DNA of 64,000 bases from Undibacter mobilis (GTDB taxonomy: Bacteria > Pseudomonadota > Alphaproteobacteria > Rhizobiales > Xanthobacteraceae): positions 186,001 to 250,000 of the forward strand of contig NZ_QRGO01000001.1 of the NCBI RefSeq assembly GCF_003367195.1, in the 5' to 3' direction. A model generated the notes under the pieces. The model searched no databases. It had not been told where the DNA came from and worked only from the letters and a program-made list of their open reading frames with translations. Position numbers and translations under genes: made by a program. This document shows positions 55,520 to 64,000 of the stretch, in pieces. How positions within the stretch are numbered: the first letter of the stretch is position 1; every line of letters starts with the position of its first letter.

Positions 55520-56389
55520 ATGCAGTTCGACCTGTTGATCAATGCCATCATCGCCGGCTTGATGCTCGGCGGCTTTTATGCGGCGGTCACCGCCGGCATT
55601 TCGATTTCTTTCGGTATGCTCGATATCGTCAATATCGCGCATCCGGGCTTCATCGTTCTGGGCTCCTACATCGCTTATATCGTCAATGCACAATTCGGTA
55701 TCGACCCGATCGTCATCGCCATCCTGGCCCTGCCGGTGTTCTTTGCCCTCGGCACCGGGATCTATGGCATCTACTTCCATTCCTTCGAGAAGCACGGACA
55801 GGATGCGTTGCGCGGCCTCGCCTTCTTCTTCGGCCTGCTGTTCGTCACCGAAGTGCTGCTGATCCTGGTTTTCGGTGTCGATTACCGGACGGTGAGCACG
55901 GCCTATGTCGGCGGCAGCCTGAAAATCGGCGTCATGGAGTTCCCGCTGCGCATGCTGGTGCCAGCACTGGTGTCGTTCGCCATGTTCGCCGCCCTGCAGC
56001 TCTACATGTCGCGTACCTTCATCGGCCGCGCGGTGATGGCCGTGTCGCAGGACCCGCAGGCACTCGAACTGATGGCGGTCGATCCAACCCGCATCAAACG
56101 CATCGCCTTCTCGATCTCGATGGCGACCTGTGCGATGGCCGGCGCCTTCCTCATCGTCATCCAGCCAGTGCTGCCGTCCTCGGGACGAGAATATATCGGC
56201 CGGGTCTTCGCCATCTGCGTCCTCGGCGGGCTGGGCAGCCTGCCCGGCACGCTGATCGCCGCGCTGCTGATCGGCGTCATCGAAAGCATCGCAACGACCT
56301 TCTACGGACCCTCCTGGGCGCCGGCGGTGTCGTTCGGATTGCTCCTCCTCACTTTGGCCGTTCGGCCCTCCGGATTGCTGGGTCGTTAA
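55520..56389 (+). CDS. livH: Branched-chain amino acid-type ABC permease (LivH-like)
   Basis: 289 residues, about eight membrane helices, with MLGGFYAAVTAGISISFGMLDIVNIAHPGFIVLG at the start in two adjoining parts and the EAA-like region ALELMAVDPTRIKRIAFSIS. LivH proteins pair with LivM. The stop abuts the livM ATG (no gap), so translation is coupled. The transported compound may be an amide, urea or amino acid, because Liv-type systems are broad. Confidence 0.92.
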   Translation: MQFDLLINAIIAGLMLGGFYAAVTAGISISFGMLDIVNIAHPGFIVLGSYIAYIVNAQFGIDPIVIAILALPVFFALGTGIYGIYFHSFEKHGQDALRGLAFFFGLLFVTEVLLILVFGVDYRTVSTAYVGGSLKIGVMEFPLRMLVPALVSFAMFAALQLYMSRTFIGRAVMAVSQDPQALELMAVDPTRIKRIAFSISMATCAMAGAFLIVIQPVLPSSGREYIGRVFAICVLGGLGSLPGTLIAALLIGVIESIATTFYGPSWAPAVSFGLLLLTLAVRPSGLLGR

Positions 56390-57352
56390 ATGAAGGCGCC
56401 GACATTCCTCCTCATTCTTACCGCCGTGGCCGCCGCCCTGTTCATGGCGTTCCGCCTTGTCGGCAACGATTACCTGTTCTTCGCCGGCTACACCGTGCTG
56501 CAATACGTCGTCATCGCCACCGCCTGGAACATCCTCGGCGGCTATTGCGGCTATGTGAATTTTGGCAGCGCCGGCTTCTTCGCGGTGGGCGTCTATTCAA
56601 CCGTGTTTTTCCACAATATCGGCCAGATGGTCGATTTCCAATTGCCGATTCCGGTGCTGATCGTGATCGGCGGCATCATGTCGGGTCTGCTCGGCCTCGG
56701 CATGGGCTATCTTACGCTGCGCCTGCGCGGGGTGTTCTTCGCCATCGCTACACTGGCGTTGCTGGTGGTGATCGAAACCTTTGTCGTCAACTGGTCCTTT
56801 GTCGGCGGCTCGCGCGGCGCCTATATCATTCCCCCATCCGAAATCCCGATCCTCGGCGCCTTCATCCAGTATTTGTTCCTGCTGATGCTGATCCTGGTGG
56901 TGCTGTCTCTCGCCGCCGCGCGCACCATCGAACGCTCGCGTCTCGGCATCGGCTTTGCCACCATCCGCGACGACGAACTCGCCGCAGAAGCCTCCGGTGT
57001 CCCAACTTTGCGGCTCAAGCTGATCGCCACCGTCGTCTCCGGTGCGTTATTTGGCATGGCCGGCGCACCGTTCCCTTATTACATCGGCTACGTCGAGCCG
57101 AATTCCGCCTTCAACCTCGCCTATTCGGTGAATGCCATTGCCATGCCGATGATCGGCGGCACCATGACCTGGGTCGGGCCGATGGTCGGTGCGCTGCTGT
57201 TGTCAACGTTGCAGCAGGTCATCACGGTCACGATCTCGTCGGCCGCCAATCTCCTCATCACCGGCCTGTTGCTCATCGGATTCGTCATCCTCGCGCCCAA
57301 GGGTCTGGTCGGCCTGTGGCAAAGCCTAACCGCCGGGAGGAAACAGCCATGA
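56390..57352 (+). CDS. livM: Branched-chain amino acid-type ABC permease (LivM-like)
   Basis: 320 residues with about nine helices and the LivM motif AWNILGGYCGYVNFGSAGFFAVGVY and IRDDELAAEASGV. It starts directly after livH and overlaps livG by 4 bases (ATGA). It completes the membrane part of the importer. Confidence 0.92.
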   Translation: MKAPTFLLILTAVAAALFMAFRLVGNDYLFFAGYTVLQYVVIATAWNILGGYCGYVNFGSAGFFAVGVYSTVFFHNIGQMVDFQLPIPVLIVIGGIMSGLLGLGMGYLTLRLRGVFFAIATLALLVVIETFVVNWSFVGGSRGAYIIPPSEIPILGAFIQYLFLLMLILVVLSLAAARTIERSRLGIGFATIRDDELAAEASGVPTLRLKLIATVVSGALFGMAGAPFPYYIGYVEPNSAFNLAYSVNAIAMPMIGGTMTWVGPMVGALLLSTLQQVITVTISSAANLLITGLLLIGFVILAPKGLVGLWQSLTAGRKQP

Positions 57353-58128
57353 GCCAGATCATGGGCCAGCCCGTTGCTGAGGAAGTGATTGGCGACGTGC
57401 CCCTGCTCGCCATCGAGCAGCTCGGCAAGCGTTTCGGCGGCTTCGTCGCGCTCGACACCGTCGATCTCAAGGTGCCGCAGGGCCAGCGCCTCGGCCTGAT
57501 CGGACCGAACGGTTCGGGCAAATCGACTTTGGTCAACTGCATCAGCGGAACGCTGCAGAACGAAACCGGCAGCGTGAGCTTCGACGGCCAGCGGATTGAT
57601 GGTTTTCCGGCGCACCGCCGCGCCCGGCTCGGCCTGGCCCGCAGTTTCCAGTTGCCGCGGCCGTTCCGCACCATGACGGTCGCCGAGAATGTGCGCGTGC
57701 CCTTGATCTACACCGTCGGCGCCCGCGCGGGCGTTCACCTGACTCAGAGCGAGCTTGAAGACCGCTGCATGGAAGTCCTGAGCCTTGTGGCGCTGCAGGA
57801 CAAGGCCAACAAGAACCCCTTCGATCTCACCCAGGTCGAAATGCGCAAGCTCGAACTGGCCCGTGCCATGGCAGCGGAGCCGAAGCTGCTGATCGCCGAC
57901 GAATCCATGGCCGGCTTGTCGCACTCCGAGGTCGAGGACATCGTCGCCCTGCTGATCCGCATGAACGAGCGCGGCGTCACCATTATCATGATCGAGCATA
58001 TCATGCGCGCGGTGATGGCGTTCTCGCAGCGCCTGGTCGTGCTCGTATCCGGCCGCAAGATTGCCGACGGCGCGCCGGAAGACGTGATCAAGGACAAGGA
58101 CGTGGTGGGGGCCTATCTTGGGACCTGA
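57349..58128 (+). CDS. livG: Branched-chain amino acid-type ABC ATPase (LivG-like)
   Basis: 259 residues behind GGGAGGAAACAGCC. Walker A GPNGSGKSTL near residue 52; the signature is unusual, LTQVEMRK instead of LSGGQ-like, and Walker B reads LLIADES, with Ser instead of the common Pro. Other LivG proteins have similar drift in the signature. ATG 57349 overlaps the livM stop. Confidence 0.9.
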   Translation: MSQIMGQPVAEEVIGDVPLLAIEQLGKRFGGFVALDTVDLKVPQGQRLGLIGPNGSGKSTLVNCISGTLQNETGSVSFDGQRIDGFPAHRRARLGLARSFQLPRPFRTMTVAENVRVPLIYTVGARAGVHLTQSELEDRCMEVLSLVALQDKANKNPFDLTQVEMRKLELARAMAAEPKLLIADESMAGLSHSEVEDIVALLIRMNERGVTIIMIEHIMRAVMAFSQRLVVLVSGRKIADGAPEDVIKDKDVVGAYLGT

Positions 58129-58882
58129 CGTGACACCGGATCCGGCCCATGGCGCCAACAGTATCGCCGTCGAGGGCATCGACGCCGGCTACGGCCTGGT
58201 GCGCGTGCTCGATGACGTGTCGCTCAATGTCGGTTCCGGCGAGACCGTGGCGCTGCTCGGCACCAACGGCAACGGCAAAAGCACGTTGATGAAATGCATC
58301 ATGGGTTGGGTGCGGCCGACAAAGGGCCGCATCGTCGCCGAAATCGACGGCGTCCGGCATGATCTCACAAAAATGGCGACGACCGACATCGTCGATCTCG
58401 GCATTGCGCTGGTGCCGGAAGGCCGCCGCCTGTTCCCGCGCCAGACCGTCGAGGAAAACCTGCTGCTCGGGGCCAGCCGGCCGAAAGCGCGACCCCACAT
58501 CAAGACCAATCTCGATTTCTGTTTCGAGACCTTCCCGCGGCTCGCCGAGCGCCGCGGCCAACTCGCCGGCTCGATGTCCGGCGGCGAACAGCAAATGCTG
58601 GCGCTCGCCCGCGCGCTGATGCTCAACCCGCGCATTCTGCTGGTGGACGAGCCGTCGGTCGGCCTGTCGCCGCTTCTGGTCGGCCGCACCATCGACGCCA
58701 TCAAGACGCTGAAGGAGCACTACAAGCTCACGGTGCTGATGGCCGAGCAGAATTTCACCCAGGCGCTGCGCATCGCCGACCGCGGCTACGTCATTGTCCA
58801 CGGCAAGATCGAGTTCGAAGGCGCCTCGGCGGACGAACTGAACAACAACGATCTTATCCGGCAGTTCTATCTGGGGATGTGA
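58118..58882 (+). CDS. livF: Branched-chain amino acid-type ABC ATPase (LivF-like)
   Basis: About 254 residues with intact Walker A GTNGNGKST, signature MSGGEQQM and Walker B ILLVDEP. The start is unsure: TTG 58118 (behind GGTGGGGG) overlaps livG by 11 bases, while GTG 58130 follows the livG stop directly with GGGA upstream. Together with livH, livM and livG it makes a full importer. Confidence 0.9.
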   Translation: MGPDVTPDPAHGANSIAVEGIDAGYGLVRVLDDVSLNVGSGETVALLGTNGNGKSTLMKCIMGWVRPTKGRIVAEIDGVRHDLTKMATTDIVDLGIALVPEGRRLFPRQTVEENLLLGASRPKARPHIKTNLDFCFETFPRLAERRGQLAGSMSGGEQQMLALARALMLNPRILLVDEPSVGLSPLLVGRTIDAIKTLKEHYKLTVLMAEQNFTQALRIADRGYVIVHGKIEFEGASADELNNNDLIRQFYLGM

Positions 58883-58885
58883 TGT

Positions 58886-59010
58886 CCTGCCCCGGACGCG
58901 GTGCAGCACAAGGTGCTGAACCGCAGATCCGGGGCCGTTCCAAATTTCGAAATTCGTGACGGTCCCGGGCGCGGCGCACCGCGAAGGTGCGCTGCGCCGC
59001 GCCCGGGACA
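58886..59010. repeat. Palindromic intergenic repeat (REP-like), copy 2
   Basis: Two hairpin halves: the first near 58893-58937 (GGACGCGG ... CCGCAGATCCGGG), the second a near-perfect stem GTCCCGGGCGCGGCGC / GCGCCGCGCCCGGGAC. It resembles the repeat at 21486-21586 in layout and sequence. Confidence 0.6.
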
Positions 59011-59014
59011 AGAA

Positions 59015-59046
59015 CAAAAAACGCCGCGGATTGCTCCGCGGCGTTT
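59015..59046 (-). terminator. Intrinsic terminator of the liv-type binding protein gene
   Basis: AAACGCCGCGGA pairs with TCCGCGGCGTTT (12 bp, 4-base loop); on the minus strand a T-run (TTTTTTG) follows. It lies 27 bases after the stop at 59073. It may also stop transcripts coming from livF. Confidence 0.8.
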
Positions 59047-59072
59047 CGTCGTTTCAGCCCTCGATCAGGAGC

Positions 59073-60347
59073 TTACTTCATCGCCTTCTCGTAAGGATAG
59101 ATCAGCTTGCCGGTGGCGAGGCTCGGCGGGTCGACCACGGTCTGGTAGCTCATGCCGCGCCAGGTCTCGAGGTTCGCCGCGTCAGTCAGGCTGTGGTACT
59201 GCACCTGCATCATGCGGCTGTCAGCCCATTCGCCCTTGGCGCCGAACTTGATCGGGCCGACCACGGTCTGGACGGTCGCCTTCTTCAGATATTCGGCAAT
59301 CTTGGCGTCGTCGAAGCTCTTGGCACCCTTGATGCCGGCTTCCAGCACCTGCATCTGGGCATAGCCCCAGCCACCGAGATAGTAGCCGAGCGGATCGACG
59401 CCGGCAGCGCCGGCGCGCGACTGGTATTCCTTGTAGAAGGCTTCGGCGCCCTCATACATCTGCTTCTTGTCCGGCACCCAGGTCTCGTAATTGACGATGC
59501 CGTTGAGCTTGCCCTTGAGCTTGTCCTTGAACGGCGTGGCCTGCAGGCCGACCATGGCGCCGCCCATCATCTTCGGCTTGAGATCGACTTCGTGCGCCGC
59601 CAGCACCAGGCCGATCGAGTCGAGCGGATAAGAGCAGATCATCACCAGATCGGGATTCTCCGCCTTGATCGCGCGCACGATCGGGGCAAAATCCGTGGTC
59701 TTCGGCGGCGGCGGATAGGCCTTGTCGTAGACGATCTTGAGGTTCAGCTTCTTCGCGGTGGCGCGCGCGCCTTCGCAAGCGTTTTGCGAGAACTCGGCGT
59801 CGGCGAAGGTCAGCGCAATGGTCTGCGGCTTCGGCGACTGCTGCATCGCCACGTCGAACCAGCCCTGCGTGAACGAGCCCTTGGTGTCCTGGCCGGTCGG
59901 GATGATCGAGAAGTACTTGTCGTATTTGAACTTGTCGTTGATATCGAGGCCGAACAGACTGATGAAGGTCTTCTTCTTGCTCATCACGACCGGCATCGCC
60001 GGCGCGATCTGGTTCGAGGCGTAGCCGGAGACCACGAGGTCGACTTTGTCGACATCGATGAGCTTGGTGTAGATGCCCGGCACTTCGGAGCCCTGGCTCT
60101 TGTCGTCGTAGTATTTCAGCTCGACCTTTTTGCCGAGCAGACCGCCGGCCTTGTTGACTCGGTCGGCCCAGATTTCTTGACCGAGCAGCGCCTGCTTGCC
60201 GTTCGGCGACAGGAATCCGGTGAGCGATTGCGAGAACCCGATCTTCACCGTGTCCTGCGCATGGGCGCCCAGCGTCATGGCCGCCGTGACGGCAAGGCTA
60301 ACGCCCGCAATCAAGGCAAGCTTCCGCGATTTGAGGCTATGCAGCAT
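59073..60347 (-). CDS. Liv-type ABC substrate-binding protein
   Basis: 424 residues with signal peptide (LALIAGVSLAVTAAMTLGAHAQ) and Peripla_BP_6 (Leu/Ile/Val-binding) fold: DTVKIGFSQSLTGFLSPNGKQALLG, LGKKVELKYYDDKSQ. Transcribed toward the liv genes, so it has its own promoter, in the gap with the cyclase gene. Ligand unknown. Confidence 0.9.
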   Translation of the reverse strand: MLHSLKSRKLALIAGVSLAVTAAMTLGAHAQDTVKIGFSQSLTGFLSPNGKQALLGQEIWADRVNKAGGLLGKKVELKYYDDKSQGSEVPGIYTKLIDVDKVDLVVSGYASNQIAPAMPVVMSKKKTFISLFGLDINDKFKYDKYFSIIPTGQDTKGSFTQGWFDVAMQQSPKPQTIALTFADAEFSQNACEGARATAKKLNLKIVYDKAYPPPPKTTDFAPIVRAIKAENPDLVMICSYPLDSIGLVLAAHEVDLKPKMMGGAMVGLQATPFKDKLKGKLNGIVNYETWVPDKKQMYEGAEAFYKEYQSRAGAAGVDPLGYYLGGWGYAQMQVLEAGIKGAKSFDDAKIAEYLKKATVQTVVGPIKFGAKGEWADSRMMQVQYHSLTDAANLETWRGMSYQTVVDPPSLATGKLIYPYEKAMK

Positions 60348-60581
60348 CTGTTTTTCCTCCCGAGGGTTTTAATTTTATTCGGTGACGCGATAATGCCAGT
60401 GACCGGCGCAACGGTCCACTGCGGCGTAAAAGCTGGAGCGAAGCGGCCGTGGCGCTTCGGTGGGCAGTGTCCCGCGGAGGCGGATTGTTGCACTGCACGA
60501 TGATGTTGGTTGTTGCGATCAGTGCGCTGTCCCCGAATGATGCGCGCCAACAAGAACACTTCCCGGGAAGGAGCCCGCCCC

Positions 60582-61358
60582 ATGCCGCGCCGGATCGTCG
60601 ATATATCAATCCCGCTCGAGAATGATGTGGCGGCCGATCCGCCGGGCTACGGCCCCCAAATCCAGTACCTCGGTCATGAATCCACCGCCGCTGACATTCT
60701 CAAATTCTTTCCGGGGCTGAAGAAGGAAGACCTGCCGGACGGCGAAGGCTGGGGCTTCGAGTGGGTCAAACTGTCGACGCATTGCACGACGCATCTCGAC
60801 GCGCCCTGGCATTTCGCCTCGACCATGGACGGCGGCAAACGCGCCATCACCATCGACGAGGTGCCGCTGGATTGGTGCTTCCAGCCCGGCGTCAAACTCG
60901 ATTTCCGGCATTTCGCCGACGGCTATGTCGCCACCGCGGCCGACGTCGAAGCCGAACTCAAACGCATCGGCCATACTTTGGCGCCGCTGGACATCGTCGT
61001 CGTCAACACCAGCGCCGGCATGGCCTACGGCCAGCCTGACTACGTCGCCAGAGGCTGCGGCATGGGCCGCGAGGCCACGCTGTACCTATTGGAACGCGGC
61101 GTACGCGTCACCGGCACCGACGGCTGGAGCTGGGATGCGCCTTTCGTCTACACCATGAAGCGCTATGCCGAGACGCACGACCCCTCAATCATCTGGGAAG
61201 GCCATCGCGCCGGCCGCGATATCGGCTATTGCCACATCGAGAAACTTCACAATCTTGAAAGCCTGCCGTCGACTGGCTTCACGGTGAGCTGCTTCCCGGT
61301 CAAAATCCGCGGCGGCTCGGCGGGATGGACGCGGGCGGTGGCAATTATCGACGGGTAG
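60582..61358 (+). CDS. Cyclase/kynurenine formamidase-like metal hydrolase
   Basis: 258 residues, PF04199 cyclase family. The metal motif H-x3-H-x-D ([14 protein letters not shown]) near residue 66 matches the family's HxGTHxDxPxH, with Cys and Thr in place of the small residues. ATG 60582 has GAAGGAG upstream. Family members hydrolyse amides or cyclic esters such as N-formylkynurenine. Neighbouring Liv transporter and amidohydrolase suggest an amide substrate. Confidence 0.85.
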   Translation: MPRRIVDISIPLENDVAADPPGYGPQIQYLGHESTAADILKFFPGLKKEDLPDGEGWGFEWVKLSTHCTTHLDAPWHFASTMDGGKRAITIDEVPLDWCFQPGVKLDFRHFADGYVATAADVEAELKRIGHTLAPLDIVVVNTSAGMAYGQPDYVARGCGMGREATLYLLERGVRVTGTDGWSWDAPFVYTMKRYAETHDPSIIWEGHRAGRDIGYCHIEKLHNLESLPSTGFTVSCFPVKIRGGSAGWTRAVAIIDG

Positions 61359-61365
61359 GAACAAG

Positions 61366-61490
61366 TCCTTCCGGGACGCTCATGTAACGCGAACCCGGAG
61401 TCCAGAAGCTCGCTCCTGTCGCCGGATTCCGGTCTCGGCCTGCCGCCGATCCAGGAATGACGGAAAACTTTCGCGCCTGCGAAGGCACAG
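61366..61490. repeat. Repeat-like element between cyclase and amidohydrolase
   Basis: Contains the pattern TTCCGGGACGC ... GAACCCGGAGTCC ... ATTCCGG ... CAGGAATGACGG, a two-arm structure of CCGGAA/TTCCGG half-sites. It resembles the insert seen in imuA at 45286-45345. Part of it may form a hairpin. Confidence 0.5.
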
Positions 61491-61503
61491 CTACCATGAC
61501 AGT

Positions 61504-62766
61504 ATGAACGCGACCGCCCTGCCGAACCTCCGCATCGATCCCGAACGCCTGTGGGCCGATCTCATGGAGAGCGCCAGGATCGGCGCGACGGCCAAAGGCG
61601 GCATTTGCCGCCTCACCCTCACCGATCTCGACCGTCAGGTCCGCGACTGGTTCAGAACCGCCGCCGAAAGTCTCGGCTGCACGGTCACCGTGGACGATAT
61701 GGGAACGATGTTCGCGCGCCGCGCCGGCCAGCGGAACGACATTCCGCCGATCGCCATGGGCAGCCATCTCGACACCCAGCCGACCGGCGGCAAATTCGAC
61801 GGCACCCTTGGCGTATTGGCCGCGCTGGAGGCTTTGCGCGCGCTGCATCGTGCCGGTTACGAGACCTTCGCACCGATCGAAGTGGTCAACTGGACCAATG
61901 AGGAAGGCTCGCGCTTTGCGCCGGCCATGATTGCATCCGGCGTCTTCGGCGGGGTTTTCACGCGCGACTGGGCGGTGGCGCGGCAGGATCGCGCCGGCGT
62001 GTCATTCGGCGACGCGCTTGAGGCCATCGGCTATCGCGGCGCACAGCGCTGCGGCGATCATCCGCTGTCGGCGTTTTTCGAAGTCCATATCGAGCAAGGC
62101 CCCTATCTCGAAATGGAGAACAAGAATATCGGCGTCGTCACCGGCGTGCAGGCGATCCGCTGGTACGACGTCACCTTCACCGGGCAGGACAGCCACGCCG
62201 GCACGACGCCGATGCACAGGCGGCACGACGCCCTGCTCGGCGCAGCGCGGCTGGTCGAGACCGTGAATGCCATCGCGCTCCGGCACAAGGGCTCGGTCGG
62301 CACCGTCGGCGTTCTCGAGGTCAAGCCGGCCTCGACCAACGTCATCCCCGGCGAGACCTATCTCACCATCGACTGCCGCGATCCTGACGAAGCGGTCCTC
62401 GATCGCATGGAACAGGACCTCAACGCGGCCGCCGAGGCGATCGCCCATGCGCTTGGCCTCGAGGTCGTGCTCAAGAATATCGTCAGGCAGCCTGCGGTGC
62501 ATTTCGATCCGCAGTGCATCGAAGCGGTGCGGCGCGGAGCCGCGTCCGCAGGCCTGTCAACGCGCGACATGATGTCGGGCGCCGGACACGACGCTGCGTA
62601 CGTCGCGCGTGTTGCGCCGGCATCCATGATCTTCGTGCCGTGCAAGGACGGCATCAGCCACAACGAGGCGGAATATTCGAGCAAGGAGCAGTGCGCCAAT
62701 GGCGCACAGGTGCTGCTGCAGGCCGTGCTCGACTATGACCGGACGCTGGCGGAGAAGATGCGTTAG
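61504..62766 (+). CDS. Zn-dependent M20-type amidohydrolase (N-carbamoylase/allantoate amidohydrolase family)
   Basis: 420 residues, M20 peptidase fold. Metal-ligand motifs: GSHLDTQPTGGKFDG near residue 85, NEEGSRF near 130, HIEQGP near 196, and GAGHDAAYVARVAP near 360. The family cleaves N-carbamoyl amino acids, allantoate or ureidoglycine. It is downstream of the cyclase gene, separated by the repeat-like element. Confidence 0.9.
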   Translation: MNATALPNLRIDPERLWADLMESARIGATAKGGICRLTLTDLDRQVRDWFRTAAESLGCTVTVDDMGTMFARRAGQRNDIPPIAMGSHLDTQPTGGKFDGTLGVLAALEALRALHRAGYETFAPIEVVNWTNEEGSRFAPAMIASGVFGGVFTRDWAVARQDRAGVSFGDALEAIGYRGAQRCGDHPLSAFFEVHIEQGPYLEMENKNIGVVTGVQAIRWYDVTFTGQDSHAGTTPMHRRHDALLGAARLVETVNAIALRHKGSVGTVGVLEVKPASTNVIPGETYLTIDCRDPDEAVLDRMEQDLNAAAEAIAHALGLEVVLKNIVRQPAVHFDPQCIEAVRRGAASAGLSTRDMMSGAGHDAAYVARVAPASMIFVPCKDGISHNEAEYSSKEQCANGAQVLLQAVLDYDRTLAEKMR

Positions 62767-63369
62767 CTACGCAGCCTCGTTGCGCGCGTGCAGCGCCATC
62801 GCGATCAGCGCGACGCCGCCGAACACCATGTTGATGCCGACCAGAAGGCCGAGCGCCCAGACCGCCGTCGACGGCAGCCCCATGAGCAGCATCATCGCCA
62901 GCACCAGGTCGATCGCGCCGCTCGCCAGCATCCAGACCCACTGGCCGGACAATTCGCGGCGATGATCGAGCGCGAAGAAGATCGAGGCGATGCCTTCGAT
63001 GATGAAGAAGGCGATCAGAATGAGGGTCAGCGACAGCGCGCCTCCGACGGGCTGCGCCAGCAGCCAGCCGCCGGCGAGAATGGCGAGCGCGGCCGAGATC
63101 AGCGCCCACCAGAAGCCCGGCGCGTTGCGCATCCAGAAGGTGGTGACGAGACCGATGACGCCGCTGATCAGGAACAGCCAGCCGAACAGGATAGTGACGG
63201 CAAGCGTCGCCAGCGGCGGAATGAGAATGGCGATGACGCCGAGGGCGACCAGCAGAATACCTTCGGCGAGATAGAGCTTCCAGTGCTCGTGGAGAGCCTT
63301 CACCACCGCCTTCTGCATGGTGGCGAGTTCGGTGTTGTCGCCCTGGGGCGTCGGCAGATCGGTCGGCAT
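62767..63369 (-). CDS. HdeD-family (DUF308) membrane protein
   Basis: About 200 residues, six membrane helices (LAEGILLVALGVIAILIPPL to WALGLLVGINMVFGG). HdeD-like proteins in enterics help acid resistance; in this order their role is not shown. ATG 63369 behind GGAG. Converges with the amidohydrolase gene with no gap between stops. Confidence 0.85.
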   Translation of the reverse strand: MPTDLPTPQGDNTELATMQKAVVKALHEHWKLYLAEGILLVALGVIAILIPPLATLAVTILFGWLFLISGVIGLVTTFWMRNAPGFWWALISAALAILAGGWLLAQPVGGALSLTLILIAFFIIEGIASIFFALDHRRELSGQWVWMLASGAIDLVLAMMLLMGLPSTAVWALGLLVGINMVFGGVALIAMALHARNEAA

Positions 63370-63389
63370 GTCAGTCTCCGTCGGCGTCA

Positions 63390-63415
63390 TTCCGGGCCGG
63401 GAACTTAGCCCGGAA
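63390..63415. terminator. Stem-loop between creA-like and hdeD-like genes
   Basis: TTCCGGGC pairs with GCCCGGAA (8 bp, 10-base loop) 20 bases after the CreA-like stop on the minus strand. It lacks a U-run and resembles the CCGGAA half-sites of the repeat at 61366. Could be a repeat remnant used as a 3' end. Confidence 0.45.
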
Positions 63416-63435
63416 CCTTGTCGTACGCCATTACC

Positions 63436-63972
63436 TTAGTTTTGCACCCAGTCAGCGCATTTGGGCACGTCGGTCTGCGAGCCCCATGGCATGATCGGCA
63501 CGGACGAGGTCGAATTCTTCGGCGAGCCTTCGATGATTCGGTCGCTGTAGACCATATAGACCAACACGTTGCGCTTGAGATCACAGCCGCGCACAATCTG
63601 CATCTTCTTGAAGAACAGAGATCTGCGCTGACGGAACACGTCCTCGCCCTGCTCAAACTTCTCCTTGATTCGGATCGGCCCGACCTGCCGACACGCTAGC
63701 GAAATGTCGGACACTTCTTCCGCAACCCCAATCCAGCCCTTGAAACCGCCCCGCTCCGGCACGGTGAAATGGCAGGCGACGCCCTCCACATCCGGATCGT
63801 CGAGACCGTAGGTGGCAAGTTTGTCGTTCGGCGTCAGCCACTTGAAGACAGTCGACTTCTTGAAGATGAGGTCCGGCTGCTCAGCGGCGAAACTCGCATT
63901 CGCGCCGAGCCCCAGTGCCAATACCGCAACCAATACCACTCTCGTCCACCGCAACACGAAACCCTCCGCCAT
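63436..63972 (-). CDS. CreA-family exported protein
   Basis: 178 residues, signal peptide (LVAVLALGLGANASFA), then DDPDVEGVACHFTVPERGGFKGW and SLACRQVGPI, the CreA (PF05981) pattern. Cys pairs probably form disulfides in the periplasm. The function of CreA is unknown. Start ATG 63972 is near the window end and its promoter is outside. Confidence 0.9.
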   Translation of the reverse strand: MAEGFVLRWTRVVLVAVLALGLGANASFAAEQPDLIFKKSTVFKWLTPNDKLATYGLDDPDVEGVACHFTVPERGGFKGWIGVAEEVSDISLACRQVGPIRIKEKFEQGEDVFRQRRSLFFKKMQIVRGCDLKRNVLVYMVYSDRIIEGSPKNSTSSVPIMPWGSQTDVPKCADWVQN

Positions 63973-64000
63973 TAGTCGTAACCCAATGCAGATAGGAACT

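Noticed and set aside
55210..55551. A 113-codon minus-strand frame upstream of livH considered as a gene remnant
   Set aside because: No recognisable family, no ribosome site and overlap with the livH start; support is too weak.

Overview
The window looks like chromosomal DNA of a high-G+C alphaproteobacterium of the order Hyphomicrobiales (Bradyrhizobiaceae/Xanthobacteraceae type). Clues are an alphaproteobacterial rpoH beside rluD and a DUF6476-like gene, an imuA-imuB-dnaE2 mutagenesis cassette behind a GTTC-N7-GTTC type LexA box, Irr-like boxes ahead of bfd-bfr, class I PHA synthase, and palindromic intergenic repeats typical of these genomes. No CRISPR array, prophage or insertion sequence was seen.

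Bases 1-16.1 kb are an accessory catabolic and uptake region. It starts with the 3' part of an indolepyruvate-oxidoreductase-like gene. Two MarR regulators follow on the + strand, and they converge on a complete minus-strand ring-hydroxylating oxygenase operon (reductase, alpha, beta, short-chain dehydrogenase). Next come a three-gene TRAP transporter with a perfect 22-bp palindrome over its probable promoter, a Bug-type binding protein, and a second minus-strand operon: GntR regulator, ABC ATPase, permease, binding protein, gamma-glutamyltransferase. Together they suggest uptake and oxygenation of aromatic or amide-type acids; the substrates cannot be read from the sequence.

Bases 16.5-31.5 kb are core genome: tRNA-Glu(CUC), DUF6476-like gene, rluD, rpoH, several small conserved unknowns, purA, phaC, a MuiA/DUF4139 protein, and serA-serC. 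A structured leader precedes serC and an inverted pair of palindromic repeats lies between serC and serA.

Bases 31.5-44.3 kb hold two outer-membrane beta-barrel genes, a LysR regulator convergent with a dienelactone-hydrolase-like gene, another Bug protein, bfr and bfd with two Irr-like boxes, glmM, an alpha-hydroxy-acid dehydrogenase/thioesterase/DUF3422 run, and a cyclic-nucleotide-domain thioredoxin-reductase-like protein.

Bases 44.7-50.5 kb are the SOS mutagenesis cassette imuA-imuB-dnaE2. imuA and dnaE2 each seem to carry an in-frame repeat-like insertion. Bases 50.5-64 kb contain aroE, two NAD(P)-dependent dehydrogenases, a MAPEG protein, a luciferase-like monooxygenase, a full branched-chain-amino-acid-type ABC transporter (livH, livM, livG, livF, with the binding protein convergent), a cyclase and an amidohydrolase that could form an amide-degrading group, then HdeD-like and CreA-like proteins.
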